64,000 nt of DNA, taken from contig OY829326.1 of the NCBI GenBank assembly GCA_963691655.1, positions 91,133,235 to 91,197,234 of the forward strand. The letters run 5' to 3'. The DNA comes from Toxonevra muliebris. Its lineage: Eukaryota > Arthropoda > Insecta > Diptera > Pallopteridae. Of the stretch, positions 1 through 11,050 are shown piece by piece (within the stretch, counting starts at the first letter, position 1; every line of letters begins with the position of its first letter). Below the pieces are notes generated by a model. The model did not search any database. It saw only the letters and a program-made list of their open reading frames with translations, and had not been told where the DNA came from. Position numbers and translations under genes: made by a program.

Positions 1-1287
1 CACTTGAAGACATCTGATACAAGAAATTTAAATAGAATATTGTTCTGTAGACTAGTAATTCTAGCAGGTAGTAAATTAAAAAAATTATTAAAAAATAAAA
101 TAATGGCAGACTTCTAAAAAACTTTAAAAATATCGCTTTTTTTATTGAAAATTGGGATAAAAAATAGGAAATAATGATTGTAAATAAACAATTGTACTAC
201 CTTCGAGAGCCATTGGTGTGTAGAATAAAGTATTAAAATTTCAGCTTAATCGATTTCATAGAATTTCTTCAAACACCTGGGCCGATCCAAAAAACGTTGT
301 TTTAAGAAAAACGCTTTTAAAGTTTTAGCAACACATACAGTTGAACAGGTACTCACGACTATATGCTAAAACTTCGTTAATATTTTGAGTTTTGGTCTGA
401 AATTCTTAATATATTTTACTTTCGAAATACATAATAAAAAAGAAATTAATTTTTTGAAACTCGAACACCAGACTACATCCTTGATGAATAAACGCAGTCA
501 GAACAGCAACAATGTATATAGAGACGGGCAAATCAGACGGCCGTTTCGGAATCCGCCACAATTCCTCACCAGATTTAATTTTCATAGTCTCCTAAAAACT
601 ATAATAAATTCATTAAGTTTTAATTTTTCCGAGTTTTGGGACTACCGTAATATTGACCGTAATATTGACAAATTGAATAGTTTGTACTAATTTTTTTTCG
701 TAAAAAGGTGTTCGAAAAATTTAGATTATTTCCAAAGAAGAACGAGTGAGACTAGCTTAGCATAAAAATGTCTCTATGACAAAAATATGTAATATTAAAT
801 AGAAAAAAGAAGTCATTAAAAACACCACAAATTTTTTCTAATTTTGTTTGTAGAGTGAGTTTTAACAGTTTTAAAAAGATGTTGCCAAATTTTTTTTTGG
901 GAACTGTTCTTTGGGTGACAGTTTGGGGCCGATTTGCCAAGTATAAATTGAAAAGCTTATCCTTAATACGAGCATACATTCTTCTTTCTACCAAAAATTA
1001 AGCCTATGCTTTTTGAAGTATTATGGTATAAATCATTGTTAACCCTGAATATTTCTGATTTTTTTTTGCATGCACCATGAGTACTTATATATTCCCCGAA
1101 TATTCTGTTTGTCAGGGTCGCCTTAAAGAACGGACTCAAAAAATGTAGTTTCCTTTATTTTTTTCTTACCAGGAGATGTTATTGTGTGAAAACTTTGCTG
1201 GTTTTAATTCAACAGATTGCAATGACAAGGGTTTTGGGTGGGTTTGCGTAAGAAACTGCGGTACTATTTAAATAGATTAGTCTATAG
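1..1287. other. AT-rich non-coding stretch
   Basis: No open frame here looks like a protein gene. The stretch is AT-rich with many homopolymer runs. The only structure I can support is a damaged hammerhead-type motif on the minus strand at 531-580, described separately, embedded in sequence related to the repeats at 25.9 and 32.5 kb. Confidence 0.6.
531..580 (-). ncRNA. Degenerate hammerhead ribozyme motif (third copy)
   Basis: Read on the minus strand, this segment matches the ribozyme segments at 26.1 and 32.7 kb. It keeps the GAAAC strand, a stem II of the GGAAT/ATTCC type and the palindromic ACGGCCGT stem III region. The catalytic box reads CTGGTGA instead of CTGATGA, and the 5' strand of stem I no longer pairs. 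It is best read as a dead relative of the other two copies. Sequence similarity continues for about 30 bases beyond the motif and then fades. Confidence 0.55.
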
Positions 1288-1570
1288 CAGAGTTTCTCGA
1301 ACTGTGGTACGCGTGCCACCAGTAGTGCGTGAGGCCTACAAAGGTGGTACGCTAGCAGAAACAGATGTCAAACGAAAAAAGCTGAATGGCTGAATTTTAT
1401 TAAAAATCTGTAAATTCGCACTTTTTACATGTTACAATCTGTTGCATGTTTCGGTATTCTTATTACGCTACAGTTTCATAAAGTACACAAAACAGAATTT
1501 TTTTTCGGTGGTACGCGTTTGATCCACATTGCACATTGATGGCACGCGAAAAAAAGCTTGCGCGCCGCTG
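1288..1570. mobile_element. hAT-type MITE with 8-base target duplication
   Basis: The element starts CAGAGTTTCTCGAACTGTGG and ends in GCGCGCCGCTG, so both ends begin with CAG when read inward. It is flanked by an exact direct repeat GTCTATAG at 1280-1287 and 1571-1578. An 8-base duplication plus CAG ends is the signature of the hAT superfamily. At 283 bases it has no room for a transposase, so it is non-autonomous. Repeats of GGTACGCG-like sequence lie near both ends. Confidence 0.85.
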
Positions 1571-4185
1571 GTCTATAGGACATGATTTTGTAAGTGAAGT
1601 TCACATGAACATATTTGCTGTTGTTCAACTTTGAATATGAATGATTTTTGTTTGGCAAAAGATATTTGATAATATTTTTTTAAGAATATAAGTAATAGTT
1701 TACTTAAACATTAAAAATGCACTGTATAGTATGCACATATGTGTGTAAATTTAAATTATTTTCAATAAAATTTAATTGCCATAAAACTTATTTAATAAAT
1801 CCTTTCTCTTTGTTTTTTCATAAAAGTAAAGTTTTATTTTAAAGGGCATAAATATTCTGAAATTATGATAATAAAACATTGAACATTTTGCAAAAGTGAA
1901 CTCTCTTGGCTTTAATTAGTTCAGGTTATTGCGAGTGCACTGTATGCATATAAGCACGATTATGTAGAGGAATGCATTATAACTTGGTTCGAATTTTAGC
2001 TTTTTATCTATTAGAAATACCATAAATCGAAAATTTTTTTTCTGAAAAATTATTATCCTTTTATTGTTCAAGACAATTTGCATTTTTCCAACCATTCTGA
2101 AATGAGCCAAAGTTCACTATACGAGTATTTTTGTACTTTGACCCGTTCTTAGCTGAATCTTAGAAAATCATATTTCAGAGTAGAATATCCCATAGAAAAA
2201 CATTATAGGTAAATAAAAATGGAGACCAGCATACAACATTTTCCCCTATATGTATATGTACTTATGCTCGAAAGGATGAGTGTGAAGTAACTTGTCGCTC
2301 CCTGCTATACACCACACACAAACACACCCGAATACTGCTGCGATAAATAATACACAATTACGTGCTCACTTACATATGCTGCGTTGAATCTGTATCTGAT
2401 TCTGTCTGTTTGTATCTCGAGCTACTATCGTTGTAGTAAAATCGCGTAAAATTTAGTACGATTTTTCAATTCTACAGAAACACAACGCACGCACAGCACG
2501 GCACGGCACGAACGTTAAGAATTCATATAGTGCAAAAATAAGAATTCTGTTGTGAGTGAGATACAAAGAAAGAGTAAAATTAAATTAAAATGAAATGAAA
2601 AGTGTAGTTAGATAAAGTGGTTGCGAACCATTTCCAAAAGCATTTGTATTTGCATTTAAACTTGATTGAAAGAAAATAAGTAAAAATGTTTATATATTTT
2701 TCATATATTGACGTTTATTAGTACAGAAATACAGAAATACACTGTCCGTACCCACGTTAAGCTTCCATGTTTCGATGGCATTTTATCACATAATAGGATT
2801 AAATTGACATTTTATTAACTCAGCGCGAGCGCATATTTTTCAGGATAATTAAATGAAAGAAGACAGTTTAATAAAGTGCTCTGTATTAAAGTTCAATTAA
2901 TTGAAGTGAAAATATGCAAGTTTATTATACAACCATATGCACCACTACTTTTGTATATTCAAAAATTTAAAAAAACTAGGGGACATAATTAGTATATAAA
3001 TAAATTATATTTTATAAAACTATAAATATAAATTTAAAAAACAGATGTGTACATACAAAACTACCTAAAGATCATGAATTAACTCAACTAACTTAGTGCG
3101 TTAAATACCCGAATTTTAATTGTCTAAACAAATGTATTCAACAAATAATTCAGGTATAATTTCTGATTTCATTAAGCTAATTTTTACTCTGGACCCAAAA
3201 TTAATAAGTGAATTACCTGAAATGCTATTCAGGTCCCAAGGATCGCGTAAAAATAAAGAGCAATAATATTAAGTAAATATGCATGTTAACCTACACCCAA
3301 AAAAGTACTTCTCTACCTATGGTAAAAATGGGAATGATTTTGTAGAAAAATGGGAATGAAAGGGCTCCATAGAAATTTGTCTTCAAAAATTAGAGCATAC
3401 ACATAATTGGAAACTTTAACTCAAAACGAGTAGCTCTATACATCAAGCTAAGTAAAAACAATCTCTGAATAGTCATGAGGTTTCTTTCACCTTATCGGAG
3501 AGACAATTAAGCACCAGAGAACATGCTTCTGCACTTCGAGGCACCCACTCGTGTGAAGGAGTGGCCTGAGATTCCAAAAACAGATTGGCTTTTCTGATTG
3601 CTTGGGAATACAATAGACTTGTTGGTACGGTGACCATATTTTTGAAATCAACATACAGGAAATAAATTCAAAATCAATAGCACGTAATTTTCGGTTTTTA
3701 CTTACTATTATTATTAGGTATTTATTAAAAATAATTTGTAATGCTTACAAAACTTTATATACTCTACACATCTTTTCTAGCCCATTGCCGATTGGATCGA
3801 TTTTCCGAAAAATCTGGCAAAAAAAAAAAAAATTTGCGAAATTGTTATGGTTTTTGTCAGGTGGCACCACTGTGTATTGTTACAAAAAAAAATCAGTTCC
3901 TAATTAGATATTTGTAGTTACCGCGGTTCAAAATAACCCTCCTCGCCACCTGTTTTACATGCACCATTTCGCGCTAAGATAAAAGTGTGATTTTTTCCAA
4001 TACCGTTAATTGAAAGTTATATTTATATAATATTCTATGCATTTGTTGTCACAATAAAAGTATTTGTCACGAAAAACTAAAGTGGGCGGCTAGCTTTTTT
4101 TTGTTAAATTATAATTTAAACTGCTGAAAATAGTTAAGCGATTGATAGAGATGGGTAATTTGTTTTTTGTAGGCTGAAATGTAAT
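1571..4185. other. Non-coding stretch, possible noncoding first exon near 2.5 kb
   Basis: No coding region is visible. Around 2280-2560 the composition is less AT-rich (ACGCACGCACAGCACGGCAC-like sequence), followed by a good donor-like GTTGTGAGTGAG near 2550. That would fit a promoter plus untranslated first exon on the plus strand, but nothing links it to a coding exon. The rest is AT-rich sequence without recognisable structure. Confidence 0.3.
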
Positions 4186-4189
4186 CTAC

Positions 4190-4735
4190 TGATCCTCACA
4201 AGGCACAAGGCGCCACCTCCGTTTTTGAGGCCTATTTTTATCTCGAGTCTTCTGGATGAAAAAATTCAAATATGTTTGTATGTCCGGTACTGTTTTGTTT
4301 TCGATGAATCCCATGCCACCTCCCGCCCAGCCGACCGAGGGGGGCTGCCAACTACGGGTATATATGCGGAACAGTTTACAGTACAGTACTGAAATTCCGT
4401 ACTTGGACGTAAGTTGACAAAGCCATACCACAGAAAGAATATGGGTGGGATTGGAAAAGGGGGTGTAGCACCTCTCATATAACCTGAATGCTGCCAATGA
4501 TATCTTAGAAAACATTTGCTGGAGTTTTCGTTACAAATTTAACGTAGACGTAACATTTTCCTTTTACTACTAATTCCTTTTCGAGTATATTTCCGAAGTC
4601 TTTTATAGTACAGTACTGAAATTTTACAAAAACAAACAAGTTGACTGATAGTACCATGATAAAGGGAAAATGTGGGTGGATTTAAAAATGGGAGCATGGT
4701 ATCTTCCATATAACCTGAATACTCATGCATCTTGA
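4190..4735. repeat. Imperfect tandem pair of a dispersed repeat
   Basis: Two diverged copies lie side by side (about 4190-4510 and 4540-4735). Both share TACAGTACTGAAATT, then a GTTGAC block, a TGGGTGGATT or TGGGTGGGATT block and ATATAACCTGAAT in the same order. The same sequence family recurs in reverse at 21.4-21.7 kb. No coding capacity is evident. Confidence 0.6.
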
Positions 4736-4767
4736 ATTTTTATTTAATTTTTTTTTCGTTCTGTGAC

Positions 4768-5327
4768 TAGTGATGATTCGATACCGACATAGTTTCGATA
4801 CTTTTACTCATTACTTGTATCGAATAAAAGTATCGATGCTACCGAAAATATCGGAAAAAAGTATCGAATATGTACTTGTATCGAATACTCGTTTAAAGAG
4901 ACAAATTATACTTCTTTTTAAGTAGCTGTCGGGAAGCACATTCAGGCCGGAGCGGCCCATTGTGATACCACATGGTTGAACATATAGTTTACACTATTCA
5001 ACACGAGTTTTTCACTTCAATATATGATATTTATTATGTTTAGAAGCAAATTGCTAGAAAATTTATAATAGAAGGAAAACTAATCAACAGATTATAGTTT
5101 GTTAAAAATATTTTTTTTCAATGAAATATTTTAAAACGATCCACAATTTTAAATATTGTATAGCAATATTTCTGTTTTTATATAAATATTTTCCAAAAGT
5201 ATCGAGTAATCGATAGTGATCCTTTTTTCCGATACCGAGAAAAATACTTATGGTATAGCATCGAGTAAAAAAAGTACTTGAATCGAATGAAAAATATCGA
5301 GTATTTACTTGTGTCGAATCATCACTA
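4768..5327. mobile_element. hAT-type non-autonomous transposon with 8-base duplication
   Basis: The terminal inverted repeat TAGTGATGATTCGATAC (left) matches the reverse complement of the right end with one difference in 17. The element is flanked by the exact 8-base direct repeat TCTGTGAC at 4760-4767 and 5328-5335. Many GTATCGA/TCGATAC motifs cluster near both ends, as is common for transposase-binding subterminal repeats. At 560 bases it has no transposase frame. Confidence 0.85.
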
Positions 5328-5657
5328 TCTGTGACTAGTTTTAAGTTCCAGAATTTTTTTCCATTTATTTTTTTTTCTATTTTTTTTTATAAATTGTACA
5401 TTGTATTTATTCGTAATTACCGACCACAAAAACCCCCGTGTACCGACTTTCGTGGGAATATATGCAGTCTTGTTCTAAGTACTCGGACTTTTTGGATCCA
5501 CCATTTTGTTTTTCTAAAAAAGGGCTTCATATTCGTAATCAGTGACTTCAAAAATACCTAGTTTTTGTTGCAATTAAACAATTGGGATGCTTACAAGATG
5601 TCGTATACTGTCGTATAATTATAAACTCGTATATTTTGTATGACAAATGAGAGTATA

Positions 5658-5976
5658 GGTACTACTACTACTATTATGGCACAACAGCCCATGTAGAGCG
5701 AAGGCCGAGCTTTTCGCGTCCATTCATGTTGTGTAAGTTAGATTTCTACACGAATGGAATTGGCCTACAGTTTTATGCCGAATTGAACGGCAAAGTGAAA
5801 AGATTTTCATAGGCATTTTTTTACTCTTGGAGGTTTGCCATTGCCAGCCAAGAGGTGGTGCCGTGTAGAAAAATTTTTTATGCCTATTTTTTGATTTTTG
5901 AGCGTGCCTAGATATGAACCCGGGCACCTCTGCGTAGCAGTCCAACACACCAACCACTAGGCTACGGCGACCACGA
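5658..5976 (-). mobile_element. tRNA-derived SINE with 9-base target duplication
   Basis: On the minus strand the head of this element resembles a tRNA: an A-box-like TAGCCTAGTGG (within 5950-5964) followed by a B-box-like GGGTTCATATC (5911-5921), the internal RNA polymerase III promoter layout. A non-tRNA body follows, ending in a short (AGT)n tail at about 5660-5672. The direct repeat GAGAGTATA flanks it at 5649-5657 and 5977-5985, as expected after LINE-driven insertion. It is about 319 bases long and encodes nothing. Confidence 0.8.
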
Positions 5977-6353
5977 GAGAGTATACGACACCAAATAAGA
6001 CATCTTGTGAACATCCCAAGTATCTACGACTTTTGGCCGGCTTTTCCAGAAAATCAGTTAACGTGCATGAAATGTTTGACTTCCTGAACTCATTTTCGAT
6101 GTATTGGTGTTAATATTTTGATATTGTCCTTTGAAGATTTCATTTGCATAGTCGTGACTATTGCCCAGTATTGATAATTTTTGCTATTTTAACCATGGGT
6201 ACCGTATTTTGACCTTTTACTGATCATAACAAATGTTTGTACTATGTTTGGTTAAGATTGTTCAACTGTTATTTGATTTATCGTATACACAGACAGACGG
6301 ATATATCTAAATCGACTCCGCTATTTACGCTGATCACTTATGTATATTGTATA

Positions 6354-6545
6354 TCTGTGGTAAAAAGGAATAACAGCTTAAGTTTATTTTCTAAGCCGAG
6401 CTTTCACTAGAAATATTAAAGAAACTATAGCTCTGTTTCAAAAGACTCTATGCTCAAATCAAAGACCATTCTTGAAACGATATACATATACATAATTCTA
6501 AAAATTATTAAAAAATTCCACCAATTTATCCTGTAAACTTTCCAA
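6354..6545 (+). mobile_element. Truncated copy of the TTCTGTGGTAAAAAG MITE
   Basis: The stretch begins TCTGTGGTAAAAAGGAATAA and matches, in order and orientation, the first two thirds of the complete element at 39530-39800 (shared CAGCTTAAGTTTATTTTC, CTGTTTCAAAAGACT and CATTCTTGAAAC blocks). No right terminal repeat is found, so the copy is truncated or too diverged at that end. Confidence 0.6.
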
Positions 6546-9504
6546 AAACACACTACTAGGTACTTAGGCTAAATATGGATAATATTAATTTTGATATTGT
6601 TCCACCCTTTATGAATCACAACACTAATTGGTTTTGCAAATGGAATAAATCCAAAGTAACTATTTAGGCTCTGAGAAGAAAAAATTTAAAAGAATAATAG
6701 GAAAAAATTCGCGTGAAAACCTACATATGTTTAAAACAAACTTCTGATTAAAATTTTAATTGTTTATAAATGATAGAATGCGTAATAACCGTTTTATTTG
6801 TCTAGTTTATGTTTTATGTAAAATTAACTAAAGCCATAAAAATTCTAAACATTAAATAAAAAATATATGAAATAAGGTCGTATTTTCAAAACCTAAGGAA
6901 ATTAGACCAAAATATTTTCATACATTTTTCTTTGGCTGAAATTCCTTTCGGGTTTCGGTCGAAATTCCTTTGGTCGAATATCTCAACCATATAATCACTT
7001 TAAACCACTCTTCACATCTAAGATAGTTAACTCTGTTTTTACTCCCCCTATGGCATTGGTAAGGAAAATTGTGCAAAGCATAAAAAATTGCGCCTTTACA
7101 GTAAAACTGAAAATGAACACCAAAGAATACTTTCTCCAAAAGAGAATGAAAACAAAAGAAGCATCTTTTTATATTACTTTATTTTAGTTAGTTTAATTTT
7201 TTTAACTTTTTTCTTTCAAGTTTTTTCCTTATTTCTTGTTTTTATTTTATCCTTCCGGAAGTAACTTTATTATTATTTTCAAGTATGTTGAGCTTGTTCT
7301 GTAAGGCCAGTTCTTAAAATGTTGTGCTGAGTGTTCTGTAGTATATTTAACGGTGTATCATGGATTAAAAGGTTTTGAAGTTAAATAAAAATTTAAATCT
7401 CAAATAAACTTCCCAGTAAAAAGCGACAGCAACGAATTTGCTCCACTTGGTCCTTGAACTCGTTTGACATTTTGCTTTATGTTTTAGTTTCGTTCTCTAA
7501 AAGTCGTGAACAATTATAGACCAGTCTTTGTTTCCGTTAGCTTTCCTATAAATTCTAGTCGATTACAGCTCTGGCATCATTATGTGGATTCTTCGGAGAG
7601 ATCTATCTATAGTATCTACTTGTAATTGAATTGGGGCTTGATGCGTCCTCTCTCATAAGATCGACTTTGAGATGGTGCTTGAGCACCGTGTGCACATTTT
7701 CAAAATTTTTTTTAGTCCATAGAGAAAAATATGATTTTCTTATGTTTTTCTTTTTAAAAAAATCAAGATATATCCGATTCTGAGATTCTTAATATGCAAA
7801 ATTCTAACTTCAGATGTTGTAAATTATGACTAAACAAATTTATTTCGAGGTCAGTGTCTTCCCAAATAAGATAAGATAAATTTTTATCTTCTGTAGTGGC
7901 TCAGAATTTTGCGAGCATTTAAAAAAATAGTTTTCAAAAGTTTCGAAAACTACAAGTATTTAATGTAAATGACTTATAATTTAGAGAGCTTATCTCACAA
8001 TCTCATATACAATTGGTTCCTCGTTTTGAATTACCGTTATTTTAGTCTATTGAAAACAAAGAACTGAAATTTATTTGTGATTTGCATATCTTTGGTATGG
8101 GTATGTGTATTCCTTTTTTCTTTGGACAAAAATCGGTGTGAGAAAATTTCGGAGCTAAATAGATTCAATAATCTCAATAACTGCGTTAACACAAAAAGAG
8201 GGTAACATGTGGACAAAATTAAATTTTCTTTAATATCTAACCAACTACAGGAGGTATAAAATAAATTACGAAAGGATAATATGGTGCTATTAGCATTTTT
8301 ATGTTTTGGAAACAATCTCCATATATTACTATATGTTACAGAAAAGTAGCTTTTAATTTATTTTATATCCTTAAATCAAAAGTAATTGAATTCATTTATT
8401 TGTGATTCTTTTATCTCTATATTAAAGATAATTTTTTTTAAATTTGTAATATAAGGATACAAAACCACTTTGGTGATGAAATTAGTTGATAAAGTCATAC
8501 GCTTCAACCTTTTACAAATTATGGCGATGGCGCACAGTGGTTTGACTACAGAAAAAAAACATTTTTTTGACGCGCCGATATTAAAATTGTTTTCTTAATT
8601 TCTATTCATAAATATTTCATTAGCATATTAAAAAAATATTGGAGGAAATAGCTCATTAAATAATTGTGGGTAAGCTAACACAAAGTGCTAGCATGTATTT
8701 TGAAGCGTTTTTGAAAGCTTTCGCTTTTTAAGTATATGTATAATCTTAACACAAGAACATATTTCATAAATAAAAAAAAAAAAAAAAAAGAGAAAATTTT
8801 GTAAGCCTGGTGAACCAGGTCTATCTTGCGATCGTGTGCGATATATTCTAGTATATAAAAATGTAAAATATAATTTCTTAACTAAATAACAAAAAATGCG
8901 AATAGCTGTGGACCCCATTTTTATTAACAAAACATTAAATGCATATCGGGGAAAAACTGTGTAAAGACGTGATTATTTGTGGTATCAGTGTACTTTTAAG
9001 AGATTGAAAGTTTCTGTAAAAAACAAAAAAATATAAACAAAATATGAAACGAATTGAAATCTTGAAACAGTTAAAAAAATTTACGCTACATCAGAAAAAT
9101 ATGTGTATTAGTTTCTGTAGTTTTTATATAACTCAGAGTAGGAATCGATCGATATAAGTAAATAAGAGCTTCTACAAAGTCGCCTTCTTCACATGTAATC
9201 AAAATATAGAAATATTTGATTATGTCGAAAATATTTCCACTGCCAAAAAAGCTTATTTAGTTTCAAAATGTAGCGTACAATACGAATATTTACGTAAAGT
9301 GAAAAGTAAACATAATTGAATTGGTTTTTGAGCAGTTTTTTCCATATTATAAAATTTAAAGTCCTCATATAAGGAAATGTTCGAAATCTTAATGGATACA
9401 ATATTAAAACTTTCTACATAACTACAGATTGGTTTCGAAAGAACTCAGTATTATCTTATAGCCTCTTGAATTTTCCATTGGCAAAAGAAGAGGGCAAGGC
9501 GAGT
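6546..9504. other. AT-rich stretch, nothing recognised
   Basis: I see no gene, no terminal-repeat element and no structured RNA here, only AT-rich sequence with homopolymer runs such as the poly-A near 8770-8790. Confidence 0.5.
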
Positions 9505-9890
9505 TATATGGGAGGTGTGTGTATAACCGATCACGCCCATTTTCATAATTTTTCTATTCTCTGACCTAAAAGTGGCTCATGCCAAAGTTAGTTGAGCTCA
9601 GACTTCTCTTTATACATATGTTTTGCACATTTGTATGGAAAGGTGGGCGTGGTTGATGATCAATTCCTGTAACTTTTGTGTTATAGCTATCAAAATGATT
9701 TTTATCTCAATATCTTGACTGCAACGGATTTTTGTTGTATGCGAGATGGGCGTGGCAGTTGACCGATCACGTCCATTTTCATAATTTTTCTTTTCTACAA
9801 CCTAAGAGTGGCTCATGCCAAAAATCGTTGTGCTGAGATGATCACTTACATTTTTTCCGCACTTTGTATGGAGTCAAACCACTGGGTGGC
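9505..9890. repeat. Imperfect tandem duplication, unit about 235 bases
   Basis: CGATCACG(C/T)CCATTTTCATA, an AAGAGTGGCTCATGCCAAA-like block and a GTTGAGCT/GTTGTGCT block occur in the same order from 9528 and again from 9763. A GGGCGTGG motif lies before or between the units. It looks like a decayed tandem repeat without coding capacity. Confidence 0.55.
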
Positions 9891-10009
9891 GCCTTAGAAG
9901 CCGTTCACATATTACGTAAAGCAATTTTCGACCAATTTCGACCCCTCCCCCTTGATTGTAACATATCGTAATAAAATAGTAGTGAGTAGTGCACTATACT
10001 TTCAGCTGG

Positions 10010-11050
10010 GTGGTTAATTTTCATAACTTTCTTATATTCACTATCAATATGAAGTGTATGTATATATATATAGTTTTGCGTACAAAACTATCGCTAATGG
10101 ATCCGAAAACGAAACGAAAACGAAGCATATGTCACTCAGTTTATATGATGAAAGCCTTTTGCGAGTGCTTTTACGAATCGTTTCTGATATCATTTCCGAG
10201 CATTTAGAGATATTTTTTACGAGTCATTTATGATAACGCTAACGAGCCTTTTGCGAGTCTTTCATTCATGTCATTTTTATTACAAGTACGAAAATTAATA
10301 ATTGTGTGGTCTGCTAGATTTTCAAATATTTTGATCTATTACTACAATATTATCATACTCCTCTGTATTATAAAATAAAAAAATAAATAATAAAAATAAA
10401 AAAATTAAAAAATGGTGGATTTTAAATTGTACCAATAATTTAGAAAGCATAAAGTACATAAACGTAAAATGCGATTATGTATTTAACATACATCCCCGTC
10501 TTTGTCTAGTGGCTAATTTTCATAACCTTCTCAGATTCAATATAAATATGAAGTGTATCAGAATTATAAGAAAGTGTACAAGTACAAATCTTTGTCAGTG
10601 ATTTGTGACACTCGTAGTTATCAGCGTGGCTAACTTAGGGAAAAAAGTGATTTAGCGCTCAGTTCAGAATACATTGTAAGTGCAGAATACGTATTATTTT
10701 CGAAAAATCGAAGAAATTTTCATTGACTAGATGTAGCAAATGTGTGGATGTATTAGAGTAAAAGTTTAAATGTATTGTGTTTTCTCGAACTTTTATAAGA
10801 AAAAAACTTTTGCGCGTTTTTAAAGAAAATACCCGTTTTATTCTTGATTTTAGCGGATTTTGAAAAAAAAAAAGTTGGTCACACTGGTAGTTATGCTCGT
10901 AAAACTATCGTTTGCAAGCACGTTTGTGGACATTAAGCGAGTGTTTTGCTACGTTCGTATTTTTGCCCGCAAAACGCTCGTTTCTGAGCTCGTTTGCGAT
11001 AGTTTATGCGAAATTTCGCTCAACATTCGCTTCGTGGCCTACTGGGTTGG
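10010..11050. repeat. Degenerate repeat region rich in TTTTGCGAG motifs
   Basis: A block beginning GGTTAATTTTCATAAC near 10010 recurs, diverged, near 10510 (GGCTAATTTTCATAACC), both leading to ATGAAGTGTAT. Between and after them (10090-10260 and 10890-11045), short variants of TTTTGCGAGT/ACGAGC recur many times on both strands. The right edge reads CTACTGGGTTGG. This resembles the terminal and subterminal repeats of the element at 54.5 kb. No transposase frame is visible. Confidence 0.4.

Noticed and set aside
5911..5976. A genuine tRNA gene
   Set aside because: The A and B boxes are present, but the cloverleaf stems do not close cleanly and the sequence continues into a SINE body with a target duplication.
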